A DNA stretch of 64,000 nt from Hordeum vulgare subsp. vulgare (GCF_904849725.1 NC_058524.1:346138823-346202822), one strand, 5' to 3'. Shown: positions 22,102-32,801, counted from the stretch's first letter. Notes: generated by a model from the letters alone, not told the origin. Translations and numbers: made by a program.

Positions 22102-22591
22102 TGTCGTGGTTTTGTCACGGGAGATGTCCTCGTGAAAGGACTTAGTATTGGAGCCATCACACTTTGGTGGCGACTCAAAGGGGTTGAACGGGAGTGAGAC
22201 GGCGATTTACCCAGGTTCGGCCCCTCGTGAGGAGGTAAAGGCATACATCCTGCTTTGAGTTGTATTGATGGAGTTTCGATTACAAGGAGGGCGTAACTCG
22301 CCGGACCTAGCACTCGATGATTTCTAACCTGCCCTCCTCTTCCCTGGGACTCGCCTCTATATACAGGTCGAGTCCCTAGGGTTCACAAGGGTACTTTCCT
22401 TTCTACAAACCGTGACTCTTACGATCTCTAAGTCGCCATCTTTCCAAAGCTTGGAAACCTTCCGGAAGTTGTAAAACGCCATACAACCTTTGGTCTTGCC
22501 AGGCCAAGGCCCGAACCATGCTTGGATGAATCGCCTGATTTGGTGACCCGGCCCAACTAGGGTGGGTTATCAATAGATAATATCCCCAACA
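22102..22591 (-). repeat. Tat1 5' LTR
   Basis: 490 bp, + strand TGTCGTGGTTTTGTCACGGG ... TATCCCCAACA. The TATA position reads TATATAGAGG on the - strand, against TATATAAAGG in the other LTR, so the promoter copy that should drive the element has one substitution in its TATA box. It is followed by TSD AGTAG at 22592-22596. Confidence 0.9.
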
Positions 22592-22796
22592 AGTAGTGTG
22601 CTGCTATTAGGTATACTCTTGATGATCTTAAGGGCATTAGTACCACTCTCTATCAGCACAAGATTAATATGGAACCAGATGCTAAACTAGTTGTTGATCA
22701 CCAATGGAGACTGAATCCCAAAATGAAAGAAGTTGTAAGAAATGAAATAATAAAGCTTCTGGAAGCATGTATAATTTAACCCATAGCTGATAGTAG
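22592..22796 (+). pseudogene. X1 RT, N-terminal remnant
   Basis: X1 resumes after Tat1. In one frame it reads AAIRYTLDDLKGIST...QHKINMEPDAKLVVDHQWRLNPKMKEVVRNEIIKLLEA, which matches X2/X3 before the RT core, then a TAA in IIxPIADSS. At about 22796 the sequence jumps to the end of RNase H; compared with X2 about 1.09 kb (X2 45131-46224), including the whole RT active site, is missing. Confidence 0.75.
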
Positions 22797-24306
22797 CCTA
22801 CACTTATTAGGTCGATTCTTTTGCTACAAGAATTTGATTTGCATATCATTAATAGGAAAGGAGGTGACAACCCCATAGCTGATAACTTGTCTAGGTTAGA
22901 AAATGTTCTTGAAGACCTACTACCTATTGATGATAGCTTCCCCGGTGAACAATAGCTATGGTCAATGTTTCTCATAACACACTGTGGTTTGCTGATTATG
23001 CTAATTACATTGTATCTAAATACATACCATCTAGTTTCACCTATCAGCAAAAAAAACTTCTTTGGTTTGAGATATTACTTTTGGGATGACCCACATCTTT
23101 ATAAAGAGGGAGTAGATGGTATTATTAGATGTTGTATACCTGAGCATGAAGAGGAACAAATCCTTCTGAAGTGTCACTCTGAGGCTTATGGAGGACGCCA
23201 TGTGGGAGATAGAATTGCACACACGGTATTACACTGTGATTTTATTGGCCTACTATTTTCAAAGATGCTCGAAAGTTTGTCCTCTCTTGTGATGAATGTC
23301 AAAGAATTGATAATATTAGTAGACGCAGGAAATGCCTATGAATTATTCACTTGTTATTGAACCATTTAATGTTTGGGGATTTGACTATGTTGGACCTTTT
23401 CCTTCCTCTAATGTGTATACACATATTTTGGTTGGTGTTTATTATGTCACTAAATGGGTAGAAGCTATTCCAACCAATAGTGTTGATCATAACACCTCTA
23501 TTAAAATGCTTAAGGAATATATTTTCCCATGTTTTGGAGTCCCTAGATACTTGATGAGTGATGGTGGTTCACATTTTATTCATGGTTGTTTTTTTTGAGT
23601 TTCTTGCTAGATATGATGTTAACCATAGAATTGCATCACCCTATCACCCTCAATCTAGTGGTCAAGTAGAATTAATCAATAGAGAAATAAAATTAATATT
23701 TCAAAATAGTGTCAATTGGTCCCAAGTGAATTGGTCTAAGAAATTATACGATGCATTGTGGGCCTACAGAACAACTTATCAAAATCCTATGGGTAGTTCT
23801 CCTTACAATATGGTTTATGGAAAAGCATGTCATTTACCTCTTGAGTTAGAACATAAAGCTTATCGGGCAATTAAGTAACTCAACTATGATTTCAAACTTC
23901 CTTGTGGAAAGAAGTTATTTGATATTAATTCATTAGATGAATGGAGAACCCAAGCTTACGAAAATGCCAAACTATTCAACAAAAAAGTTAAAAGATGGCA
24001 TGACAAAAGAATCCAAAAGAGGGAACTCAAAGTCGTTCAATATGTTCTATTGTACAATTCTTGTCTTAGATTTTTTGCAGGAAAACTTCTGTCCACATGG
24101 GAAGGACTATATATCATAAAAGAATTTAATCGGTGTGGAGCCATTAAGATAAATAACTCCAGAGGCACTAATCCGAAGGTGGTCAATGAACAAACAATAA
24201 AGCACTATATTTCAGGTACACCTATTAATGTTGAAACAAATATTATTCAAACCATGACAACGGAGGAACACATAGAGGAGACCTTCCAGAACACTCCAGA
24301 ACCCTA
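22797..24306 (+). pseudogene. X1 RNase H end and integrase, broken
   Basis: It starts in the RNase H tail (FDLHIINRKGGDNPIADNLS). Integrase follows: zinc-binding block HSEAYGGRHVGD near 23176, catalytic block VWGFDYVGPFPSS near 23370, SDGGSHFIHG near 23557, and SGQVELINREIK near 23659 after a frameshift at the T-run near 23591. The C-terminal part (AYRTTYQNPMGSSPYNMVYG, then NSRGTNPKVVNEQTIKHY) is spread over several frames and ends around 24306. D, D and E catalytic positions are all still readable, but no continuous protein is possible. Confidence 0.75.
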
Positions 24307-24644
24307 AAAGGAAGAGGTATGTGATACGGTAAGTAAACGGACTACAAAAAATCCGCAAACATATCTTCTCTTAGTTTTGGATTATTAGAAAAAAATAGGA
24401 AATTGATAAACACACGGGAAGGCAACCCAGGTGCCCACTAGGAACTAGGGCGCGCCAGCCCCCCATGGCGTGACGTGGTAGGTACTGGGCCCCTCAGGCA
24501 GCTTCTCAGCTTCCTTTTCTTGTAGGACAAGTATATCCCTGTATAAAAATTCGTTATACATACCTCCCAATGATTTGACCCTAGTACCACAGAGAAATCC
24601 TCTCTTCTTGTTTTCTGATATTTTTCTAACATATTTAGATCAGC

Positions 24645-25178
24645 ACGGCCTCATCAAGCTCCTCCAAGGACAAGTTCTTAGAGTGGGTTATCAACCCGTA
24701 CTTGCCGCAGGCGATGAAGCACCCTCAAACCATTGAGATGGATGAGGGGGTGCTCCACATCTAGCATGTTCAAGGGCCCAAGAAGATGGGAACCGTGGAG
24801 GCGAGGCTTGAGGAGTTGGAGCAGGAGATCTTCAGATGCCAAGGGATGGTGGAGCGTGGACTTAGTGCCAATCACCTCATGATCACAGAATTCACCCATG
24901 ATCAAAAGGTGCATGCCACGTCCTTGAAGGATATCGTCTTCACCCTCAACGAGCAAATAAATTTTATGCAAGGCTAAAACTTTCATCTTCAAAATAAAAT
25001 CTTTGAATATGAAGCCAGGTTTAAAGGTATGAGTTCAGCTGCTAGTTGCAGGACTTTGGAGACTCATGCCTCCTCTTATAATAGTGAGCCACTGTCATGG
25101 AAACCAGAGGACAAGTTTGCTTCTACTTCATCATCTACACCACCACCTGCATCTTCATCATCAAAGAAGGAGACTTAA
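24645..25178 (+). pseudogene. X1 env-position ORF, Ser-rich coiled-coil protein
   Basis: A 178-codon frame between pol and the 3' end, homologous to X2 48071-48595. The start codon is ACG (24645-24647) where X2 has ATG. It reads TASSSSKDKFLEWVINPYLP, then a helix with heptads (MGTVEARLEELEQEIFRCQG), ANHLMITEFTHDQKV, and a Ser/Pro/Lys tail (SSSTPPPASSSSKKET). Stops: TAG near 24762, TAA near 24975. It has no signal peptide or membrane segment, so it does not look like an envelope protein despite its place. Function unknown. Confidence 0.6.
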
Positions 25179-26679
25179 GTACACAGGTATGGGCACTCAC
25201 GTTGGCTTATCCCAAGTTTGGGGGAGGTGCCCGGATACCGTATCACCATCACTCTTATTATCTTCATCCATCTTAGTTCGATCTTCAGTTATTTCGTGAT
25301 CTAGTCAAATACAAAAGTTTACTTTCACCAATCTTTTTGAGTGCCAGTTTCGTGATATTTCTATCTATATATCTATGCAATCAAGTGGGAGTTATGCAAT
25401 AAAGTTAAGTTTGAATTTTGTTTCTTTACTTTCTTGCTGCAATCAAAATAAAGGAAGACAATGAAAAATATCATATGCTAATCTTATAGTAGTAGTGTAA
25501 TCACATAAGGAAAAGTATAAGTGGTAAAATTTCTTGAAGGTTGACAAACATAGCATTGGTCGGTGATGCAACACATGAAATAATTAATAAGGGAAGAGAA
25601 GGTTTACATGCAAATACACTATCCTTTCCATCATTTAAGATTGTGAGCCCCCATTAATTATAATATGCCAAAACTATTGGCATTGGACAAGGAAGAAAAC
25701 CTAATGATTTATGTTTGTTCGGATTCACATATTGCTATAGACCCTCTAACATGTGGTAATTCCCCAATATCTTTGCTAGCCAAAACTCCGCACTAAGTAA
25801 ACATACTACTTGTGCATCCAAAACCTTAAACCCAAATCCATGTTTTAAGATTCCACCATATCTACCTATGGATTGACTAAGATACTTCAAGTAAGTTGGC
25901 ATCGGTGCACAAGGCAATAAAAATTGCTTCTAACATGTTCGATCATTTATTGTAAGGGAAATTAAGCGTTGTATGGACTTGAGATGGCAATAATAAAAGC
26001 GATAAACCACATAACAAAGGCTGCCATCATAAGGGGCAATATAATGTAACGTTCCTTTGTACTAAGGCATTTGGCATACAATCAAAAGGTGCATGTCAAC
26101 CTCTGCTTCCCTCTGCGAAGGGCCTATCTTTTACTTTTATGTATTTACTTTTATGACAGAGTCAAAGTATTCTTCTCTACTCCCCCTTATCTTCTCTTTG
26201 GCAAGCATCATGTGGTGGGCAAATATCTATACATATATATCCAGTTGAATGTGGGTGGTCATGAGTTATTATTGTTGACATCACCCTAGACGTGAATACG
26301 CTGGGAGGCGACACTTTAAGCCCCTATATTTCTATGTGTCCGGTTGAAACCTTTTGCTCGTATGTATGCGGTAAGTGTTAGCATTCATAGAAGACTAAAT
26401 GATGGTTGAATATGTAGACTTGCTTAAAAGCTCCAATGAGACCTTCCTGAAAGTGTGATGAATTGTGTTGCAAAGTTGGCTGAAAACATAGTTTGTTAGT
26501 TTTCAAGTAGAGTTTATGTTACATAATTCGATGTCGTGATGAATTGTTACTTGTTAATAAGAAGACTTTATGGTGAAAGTTATATGATGAAAATGTTGTG
26601 ATGAAATATTTTATAAAGTTTTATTTGTTTTTATAATAATGAGCATGATGCTACTATGTATGTATTTTGTTTTTATCGA
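25179..26679 (+). other. X1 long 3' untranslated region
   Basis: 1.5 kb without a gene. It is clearly homologous to X2 48596-50161 (shared blocks include the AACCTCTGCTTCCCTCTGCG region near 26097 and the final GTATTTTGTTT region). It contains AAGTTTGGGGGAGGTGCCC near 25213, like the purine tract that recurs before the LTR in X2. X1 is cut at 26679 by Tat2, before its own polypurine tract and 3' LTR. Confidence 0.7.
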
Positions 26680-27269
26680 TGTCATGGGAATGATCCTGAC
26701 AATAATACCACGGGTACGAATGGGGGGGAGGATCCTAGCTAGGGCATAGTGGGTACACTTGGATGTACAAGTTCGGGTCCCACTTGGGAGTGGTAACAAC
26801 CCTACGTGTCGAGCCCTGAGGCTCATATTTACTTATGGGTGTATGATAATACAAGATGTTGAACCCTTCGTCCGGAGCTCGGGAGTGGCTTATATAGAGT
26901 GCGCCACGACCGGCTGAGCCTCATTACAAGGGCGAGTTTATGCTGATAACTATTGAAGTTACAAGTAACGACACCTCTAACTCCTACGTTATTGGTAGCG
27001 CACATCTTCACTACACTTCATGTGATAGTTTAAGTCTGTAGCCATTGCAGTCCCTTCGTTGCCCACGCCTTGCTGTGGTCCGAGTGTCTGGTACATCCGA
27101 CTTACGCGAGACGATCCAAGTGACCTTGTGTGGGTCGAGTGAAGATATACTCACCCGTGTGAGGTCATGACTGCACTGGTGGCTTTTGGGACGCTGATAT
27201 CCATGTAGGGTCTTAGGCAGGCCTGGGGATCCAAGTCCGTAGAACTACCCATAATGTATAACCCCGTTA
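26680..27269 (-). repeat. Tat2 3' LTR
   Basis: + strand TGTCATGGGAATGATCCTGA ... GTATAACCCCGTTA (expected CCCCGTCA), about 590 bp. The segment after it (GTAGCCCACGAATCAATTGAG) parallels the TTAGGCCCCAGATTGACTT that follows the Tat1 3' LTR. A TATA motif is readable (GGCTTATATAGAGTG near 26888). The right LTR is outside, so the ends are set by analogy only. Candidate target duplication: ATCGA at 26675-26679. Confidence 0.6.
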
Positions 27270-28021
27270 GTAGCCCACGAATCAATTGAGATTTTACTGG
27301 CTGAGTGGAAGGCATTTTGTGGTGCCCTCGGTGTCTCAGGGACACCGAGGTTGTAGCTCAGGATTTAATCACTTGGGCTCTCAATAAACCACTGCGAATT
27401 CAAGAGCAAAAGATACCGAACGCTGGAGCATGTTGACACATTTCCAATCAGTAATAATTAAATACCTTTCGGGAAGATAAATTCAATGATTCGGACAATC
27501 ACAAACTCAAGGCTCCGATTGTCCAATTGGCAAGGTAGGACGGGTCCCACTCGCGCTATGGTGCGGGCGATCTGGTCGCCTTCTTTTGTTGTCCGAAAGC
27601 TTTGGGGTCCCACGGAAGGACGAGTGACAGAGTATTCAGATCTCTCATTATGCGCTGCGGATACTAAATCCATTCGGGCTATGAGGTAGGTGGTTTCTCC
27701 GTGATTTTTGAATTAATGGAGGACACAGGGGTGGCAGAATCAGCAATGACTTGGGTAGTGGAGGTAGTGGAGAGACGCCTTGATTCCCGTGCCTGAAATG
27801 TCGCTTTCGTGCTACAGGAGCGCTATCACCGGGATCCGGTGGATCTTCCTTGTGCAAATGAAGTATTCAATGGGGTATCTTCCTGTAGCCTAGAAATTGG
27901 CTGAGGCAGCGAGGGGAGGGAACCACGTACCCAGATTTCAGTCATTCTCATCCCGTCTCTCGAACCTTGTGGTTGCGGCTCAGAGTTCCTTGCCACCTCC
28001 GACGTCCTCCCATGATGCCTT
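27270..28021 (+). other. Tat2 spacer, probable promoter and leader of the antisense gene
   Basis: About 750 bp with no protein match. By analogy with Tat1 it should hold the + strand promoter and leader exon. The imperfect palindrome CCTCGGTGTCTCAGGGACACCGAGG at 27327-27351 is the only clear local structure. The short open frames here look like chance. Confidence 0.4.
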
Positions 28022-29079
28022 CCCCACCACACAGAGTGGGGAAAGGAGCGATCACTAAAGCCGTGCGGGGCAAGAAGGGTTCACGTGGATCTTCTTCGAG
28101 TAACGGGGCGCTCCCACCGGGCTAGATTCAGGGCGACTAGTTGTCATTCCGAGTCTCCAAGGAGCGACTGCAGGAGCTGGAGAGCAAGGGCCTGGTTACT
28201 CCGGGGAGCTGGCGGCTGCCGGATGAGGGAGAGCTGGAGCCTGCGCCGAGGGGCGACGATTGAGTGTTTTTGGTCACCCATGCGGAAAGAGGTTATTCTT
28301 TGCCCCCGCATCCGTTCGTCTGCGTGTTCCTTGACTTTTTTGGCACGCAACTTCACCGTCTTCCCCCACAATGTCGACTCATACTTAGCCGCTTTCGTAT
28401 CCTTGTGCGAGAACTTCCTCGGGTGTTGTCCGCACTGGGGATTGTGTAGGCATTTGTTCACATGCCGAATGATGAGAGTGAATAAGTCTTCTCGGTTGGG
28501 GGAAGACGCATGTAGTGCTACTCTGCGTGGGTTTAGGAGTACAACTTAGGGGTAAAAGTAGTTTTCCTTAGATGTCCTTCCCGGACTTTGTGAAGGGTTG
28601 GCACGACTCTGGGTTCTATTGCCAGGATGTTCCAGTCGGCAAGGGTCAGTCAGGCTTAGCACCTTATTCGCCTGAGGGAATTATGTCGGCTCCCTCACTG
28701 ACTATGTCGAAGGAAGAGAGGACGGGCGTAGATATCCTTGTGCTAGCATTGTTTTCTCTATTGCGGAAGAATATCAATGGGATGGACCTTCTAGAAGTAT
28801 TTTTTCCAGCGGAGGATCCAGCCTCTACACGTCAGGGCTCACCCCATGTGGATGTATAGCGGTCCGAATGACCCAACTCTCGTTCACTCGGAGGAGATTG
28901 GGCCGTAGCAGCTAGAAGAAAAGCTCAAGGCCATTACATCCGTCTGATACAATCCCAGGGGTACCAGGTTGGTGCCTCCTTTCTCGGCGAAGCAGCCGCC
29001 GAACGAGGTAAGGCTTCATGCGCTTGGACCGAGTGAACTTCTTTGTCGGTTGTAGTTTCCATTTCTAATTCGGACTCCA
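28022..29079 (+). pseudogene. Tat2 antisense gene, 5' part (PF04195 domain)
   Basis: Reads VSKERLQELESKGLVTPGSW, FLVTHAERGYSLPPHPFVCV, then after a frame change near 28365 LAAFVSLCENFLGCCPHWGL; later blocks SFPDFVKGWHDSGFYCQDVP (28572-28640) and NGMDLLEVFF (28776-28806) follow, with another shift at the T-run near 28803 restoring RRIQPL...HPMWMYSGPNDPT. These blocks match the PF04195 domain of the Tat1 gene and of many annotated plant proteins. There are several stops (near 28127, 28139 and 28261). The gene is cut by X2 at 29079 and continues at 51528. Function unknown. Confidence 0.65.
29075..29079. repeat. Target site duplication of X2, left
   Basis: CTCCA, repeated at 51523-51527 directly after the 3' LTR. 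Confidence 0.8.
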
Positions 29080-30413
29080 TTATGCATATATTTTGCATCA
29101 TGTTATCCTATTATTACTTATAATGTTTTATGCATAATAATGCTTTTGGGAGTATTTCTAATGCATTTTCTCTCATAATATGCAAGGTTTTCACAAAAGG
29201 GAGGAATACCGACAGATGGAAATTTGGACCTAAAAAAGCTATGTCAAGTTACCTATTCTGCAGAATTCCAAATGAGCTGAAACTTCACAGAGAATTTGTG
29301 TGGAATATATAAAAAATACTGGAGCAAAGGTTTAGCGGAGGGGGACACCTAGTGAGCACAAGTCACCAGGGCGTACCAGAGCACTCAGGTGTGCCCTCGT
29401 GGGTGGTGCTCATCCCGGCCCACCTCCGGTACCCCCCTTCTGGTATATATTTGGTTTTGACCTAACAAATATAGAGGAGGAACTTCGGGATGAAGCGCCG
29501 CCGTCTCGAGGCGGAACTTGGGCAGGAGTACTTTTGCCCTCCGGTAGAGAAATTCCGTCGGGGCAACTTCCACCCGGAGGGGGAAATCATCGTCATCATC
29601 ATCACCAACAACCCTCTCATCTTGGGAAGGACAATCTTCATCAACATCTTCAGTAGCACCATCTCCTCTCAAACCCTAGTTCATCTCTTGTGTTCAATCT
29701 TTGCACCGGAACCTTAGATTGTTGCTTGTCAAGGGCTAGTAGTGTTCATTACATCATGTAGTTGATTACTATATGTTTTATTTGGTGAAAGACAAAATGT
29801 TCAGATCCTTTATGCAAATTAATGCTCCTCTGATCTTGAGCATGTTTATCATTTGTTAGAAGTCACTTTTGTTCTTCAGGCCACGGGAAAAATCATGTTG
29901 CAAGTAATCATGCGAACTTGGTATGTGTTCAATAATTTTATGGTATGTATGTTGTGATTCCCTTAGTGGTGTCATGTGAACGTCAACTACATCACTCTTC
30001 AACATATTTGGGGCTAAGTGAATGCATTGTGGAGTAGTTATTATATGATGGGTTGCTAGAGTGATAAAAGCTTAAACACTAGTTTATGCGCTACTTCATA
30101 AGGGACCGATTTGGACCGAAAACTTTAATGCTATGGTTATTTATTTATCTTAATACTTTCCTGGTAGATGCGGATGCTTGCAACGGAGTTAATCATAAGT
30201 AGGAGGTTTTTTCAAGTAAGAACAAAAACTAAGCACTCGTCCACCCACATATCAGACTATCAAACTATCGAACACGAATTAAGCTATCATGGTGAAAGTG
30301 ACTAGATGAAATTCCCGTGTGCCCTGAAGAACGCTTTGCCTATTACAATAAACCACTTTGGCTTGTCCTTTCCCAGAAAAGGATTGGGCTACCTTGGTTC
30401 ACTTATTGTTACT
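29080..30413 (+). repeat. X2 5' LTR, part left of the CACTA element
   Basis: Collinear with 50162-51470 (TTTTGCATCATG, GCATAATAATGCTTTTGGGAGTATTTCTAATGC and so on). The first ~10 bases have drifted (TTATGCATAT for TGATATGTCC), but the target duplication fixes the start at 29080. The frames at 29399-29717 are LTR shadows. Confidence 0.85.
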
Positions 30414-30745
30414 CACTACTGGAATCAGAGATTTTGCCGTCTGCCTATTCTTTGCCGTCAGCTAGCGGACGGCAAAGACTCTCTTTGCCATCAGTTTCAG
30501 CAAAACTGACGGCAAAGAACTAGCTGATGGCAAAGAAGGTCTTTGCCAGCAGTCAGCTCTTTGCCGCCTGCGGCAGACAGCAAAGAAGGCGCCAGCAGAC
30601 GGCAAAGAAGCTCATCTGGCCGGGGGAACCTTAGGTCAACCTACTCCCTTCTTTGCCGTCTGCTGGCGCCTTCTTTGCCGTGTGCCAGCAGAAGACAAAG
30701 AGTATAGACCCCTTTGCCGTGTGCCAGTAGACGGCAAAGATCTTG
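30414..30745. repeat. CACTA left terminal and subterminal repeats
   Basis: The terminal inverted repeat is followed by about fifteen copies of the CTTTGCCGTC / GACGGCAAAG motif in both orientations, some forming local palindromes (for example the pair around 30645-30690). In En/Spm such motifs are bound by the element's own second protein to bring the ends together; that role here is by analogy. Confidence 0.85.
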
Positions 30746-31257
30746 AATCTAGTAACGGCTGTCCCGCCCCCACCGCGGCCCTCTCTCTCTCTCAAACGGC
30801 CCCTCCCTCTGTCTCTCCTCCCCCAACGCCCAATGCCGCAAGCACTGTTGCCCGGCCACCCCCGCCGCCGCCCCTCAAGCCCCACCGCGGGCGCCCCGTG
30901 GTGCCCCTGGTGCGCCCCCGCTGCCCCACCCCCGGCGCCCCTGCTGCCGCCGCCGCAGCCCCACAACCCCCCCGGCGCCCCTGGTGCCGCCGCCGCAGCC
31001 CCACCGCCGGCGCCGCCGCCCCGAAGCACCACAACCCCCCCGGCGCCCCTGGAGCCGCCCCGAAGCCCCACAACCCCCCCGGCGCCCCCTGGTGCCGCCC
31101 CTCAAGCCCCACCGCCGGCGCCCCGTGGTGCCCCTGGTGCGCCCCCGCTGCCCCACCGCCGGCGCCCCTGCTGCCGCCGCCGCAGCCCCACCGCCGGCGC
31201 CGCCGGCCCAGCCACTGCCCCGCAGGCCTCGGCGCCGCCCCCGCAGCCCCACTGCCG
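30746..31257 (+). other. GC-rich, repeat-built leader segment of the CACTA element
   Basis: Extremely C/G-rich. Built of CCCCACCGCCGGCGCCCC-like modules; an ~88-bp block starting AAGCCCCACCGC at about 30878 recurs at about 31106, 228 bp apart. Open in several frames on both strands (Pro/Ala/Arg-rich or Gly-rich), which is expected from composition. CTGCCG|GTAAGC at 31257/31258 is a good donor, so this may be the untranslated first exon of the transposase transcript, with a 2.2-kb intron ending at a CTTTAG acceptor at about 33460. Confidence 0.4.
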
Positions 31258-31620
31258 GTAAGCCCATCCACCCCCACCCCCTTGATTTTTTATTTTTTGG
31301 TATTTAGTTCTTTGGAATTAGATTATAACTACCGGCATGATTTTTTATTGTTGTTGTAGTAGTTGTTCTTGTTATTGTAGTTGTTGTTGTTGTTATTGTA
31401 GTTAGTAGATTTAGTTAGTTAATTAGTAGATTTAGTTAGTTAATTAGTAGATTTAGTTGGTAGTTTAGTGATAGATTTTGTTTTGTTATTTAGTGGTAGC
31501 TAGATTATTTTTTGGTTACTTAGTGCTAGATTCTGTTATTATTATTTTTTTTGCTATTTAGTGCTATCTAGGTTTAGCGATAGGTTTTGTTAGCTTGGTT
31601 AGTTAGGTTAGTTAGTTAGT
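31258..31620. other. T-rich simple sequence
   Basis: TTG/TTA-rich microsatellite-like DNA, including two-and-a-half copies of TTAGTTAGTTAATTAGTAGA near 31410. No gene. Confidence 0.6.
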
Positions 31621-32801
31621 TAGCTTACTAGAAAGAATAGGAAGAAGAAGAAGAGGAGGAGGAGGAGAAGAGGAGGAGAAGAAGATGAAGAAGAATAGGA
31701 GGAGGAGAAGAAGAGGAGAAGGAGGAGGAGAAGAATAGGAAGAAGAAGAAGAGGAGGAGGAGGAGAAGAGGAGAAGAGGAGGAGGAGGAGGAGAAGAAGA
31801 AGAAGAATAGGAAGAAGAAGAAGAAGAATAGGAGGAGGAGAAGACACAAAGAAGAACACATGTTTGGTATTTAGTTTTTTGGAATTAATTAGCCCATTTA
31901 GCTCCAAAATACCATAATAAGCTCAAAATGGCACAAGAACCTTGGTTAGCTCATTAATATTATATACTTAGCTTGTTTTCCTCTAAAATGACATAATTGG
32001 AACATTTAGCTCGAAGAAGACATAATTAGATAATTTAGCTCCAACAAGAGGAGAAGAGGAGAAGAAATAGGCAAAATGAAAATATAGAAGAAGAAGAAGA
32101 GAAGAAGAAGAAGAGAAGAAGGAGAAGGAGGAGGAGGAGGAGGAGGAGGAGAAGGCCAAGGACCTTCTAGTCCTTCTCCTCCTCCTCCTCCTTGATTTCT
32201 TCTTCTTCTCCTCCTCCTCCTCTTTCTTCTCCTCTTTCATATTCTCCTTGCAATTGCTTTAATTTCCCCAACAATGACATAATTAGTCCATTTAGCTCCA
32301 AAATACCATAATAAGCTCAAAATGGCATAAGAATCTTGGTTAGCTCATGAATATTATATACTTAGCTTGTTTTCCTCTAAAATCGGATAATTAGCCCATT
32401 TAGCTCAAAAAAGACATAATTAGGTAATTTAGCTCCAACAAGAGGAGAAGAGGAGAAGAAATAGGCAAAATGAAAAGAAAGAAGAAGAAGACGAAGAAGA
32501 AGAGAAGAAGGAGAAGGAGGAGGAGGAGGAGGAGGAGGAGGAGGAGGAGAAGGCCAAGGACCTTCTATCCTTCTCCTCCTCCTCCTCCTTCTTCTTGATT
32601 TCTTCTTCTTCTCCTCCTCCTCCTCCTGTTTCTTCTCCGCTTTCATATTATCCTTGCTTTAATTAACCCAACAATGACATAATTAGCCCATTTAGCTCCA
32701 AAATACCATAATAAGCTCAAAATGGCACAAGAACCTTGGTTAGCTCATGAATATTATATACTTTGCTTGTTTTCCTCTAAAATGACATAATTGGAATATT
32801 T
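31621..32801. repeat. CACTA left array of hairpin-bearing tandem units
   Basis: A purine-rich lead-in (31625-31850) is followed by two units of about 390-400 bp starting TTAGCTTGTTTTCCTCTAAAA near 31968 and 32362, and the start of a third. Each unit holds (GAA)n(GGA)n, the centre AAGGCCAAGGACCTTC and then (TCC)n(TTC)n, i.e. a long purine/pyrimidine inverted repeat (centres about 32160 and 32555). 31885-32801 is collinear with 40114-41029 on the other side of the genes. The Lys/Glu/Arg-rich or Ser/Pro/Leu-rich open frames here are not genes. Confidence 0.9.

Larger units (their letters stand above)
9200..22591 (-). mobile_element. Tat1: complete Tat-lineage gypsy retrotransposon with antisense gene
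   Basis: Two near-identical LTRs (9200-9688 and 22102-22591) with TGT...ACA ends are flanked by the 5-bp duplication AGTAG (9195-9199 and 22592-22596). The element is 13.4 kb on the - strand. Order on the - strand: 5' LTR, gag, protease, RT, first RNase H, second RNase H, integrase, tandem array, antisense gene (+ strand), 3' LTR. A second, plant/archaeal-type RNase H plus an extra ORF between integrase and the 3' LTR is the known hallmark of the Tat lineage (Retand, Grande, RIRE2 and relatives). By hand I count about 17 substitutions and one indel between the LTRs, roughly 3.5% divergence. Confidence 0.9.
6079..26679 (+). mobile_element. X1: Athila-lineage gypsy retrotransposon, discontinuous
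   Basis: X1 consists of a truncated 5' LTR (6079-7175), gag/protease (7279-9199), then a nested Tat1 element (9200-22591), then the reverse transcriptase start, a deletion, integrase, an env-position ORF and a long 3' region to 26679, where Tat2 is inserted. Lineage evidence: RT and protease blocks shared with X2/X3, whose RT has the FMDDFSVYG signature; a tRNA-Asp-like primer site; and an extra ORF after pol. All are typical of Athila-type elements. The 3' LTR is not in the window and should lie beyond Tat2. It is the oldest layer of the nest and is heavily mutated. Confidence 0.75.

Noticed and set aside
20832..22313. 493-residue frame read as one protein from 22313
   Set aside because: Its first ~100 residues lie in the LTR and primer site; gag more likely starts at ATG 22011-22013.
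27327..27351. Palindrome as a terminator or binding site
   Set aside because: A short isolated inverted repeat in a spacer; nothing else supports a function.
29385..29717. Overlapping frames on both strands with His-rich or Asp-rich stretches
   Set aside because: They come from the CATCATCATC-type segment of the X family LTR, also found near 6180, 50660 and 60010.
30682..31359. 225-residue Pro/Ala/Arg-rich open frame
   Set aside because: The segment is open in several frames on both strands because of its GC-rich repeats; there is no family match and no codon signal.
31620..32646. Ser/Leu/Pro-rich and Lys/Glu/Arg-rich open frames
   Set aside because: Translation of GAA/GGA and TTC/TCC repeats; the same occurs at 39857-41729.
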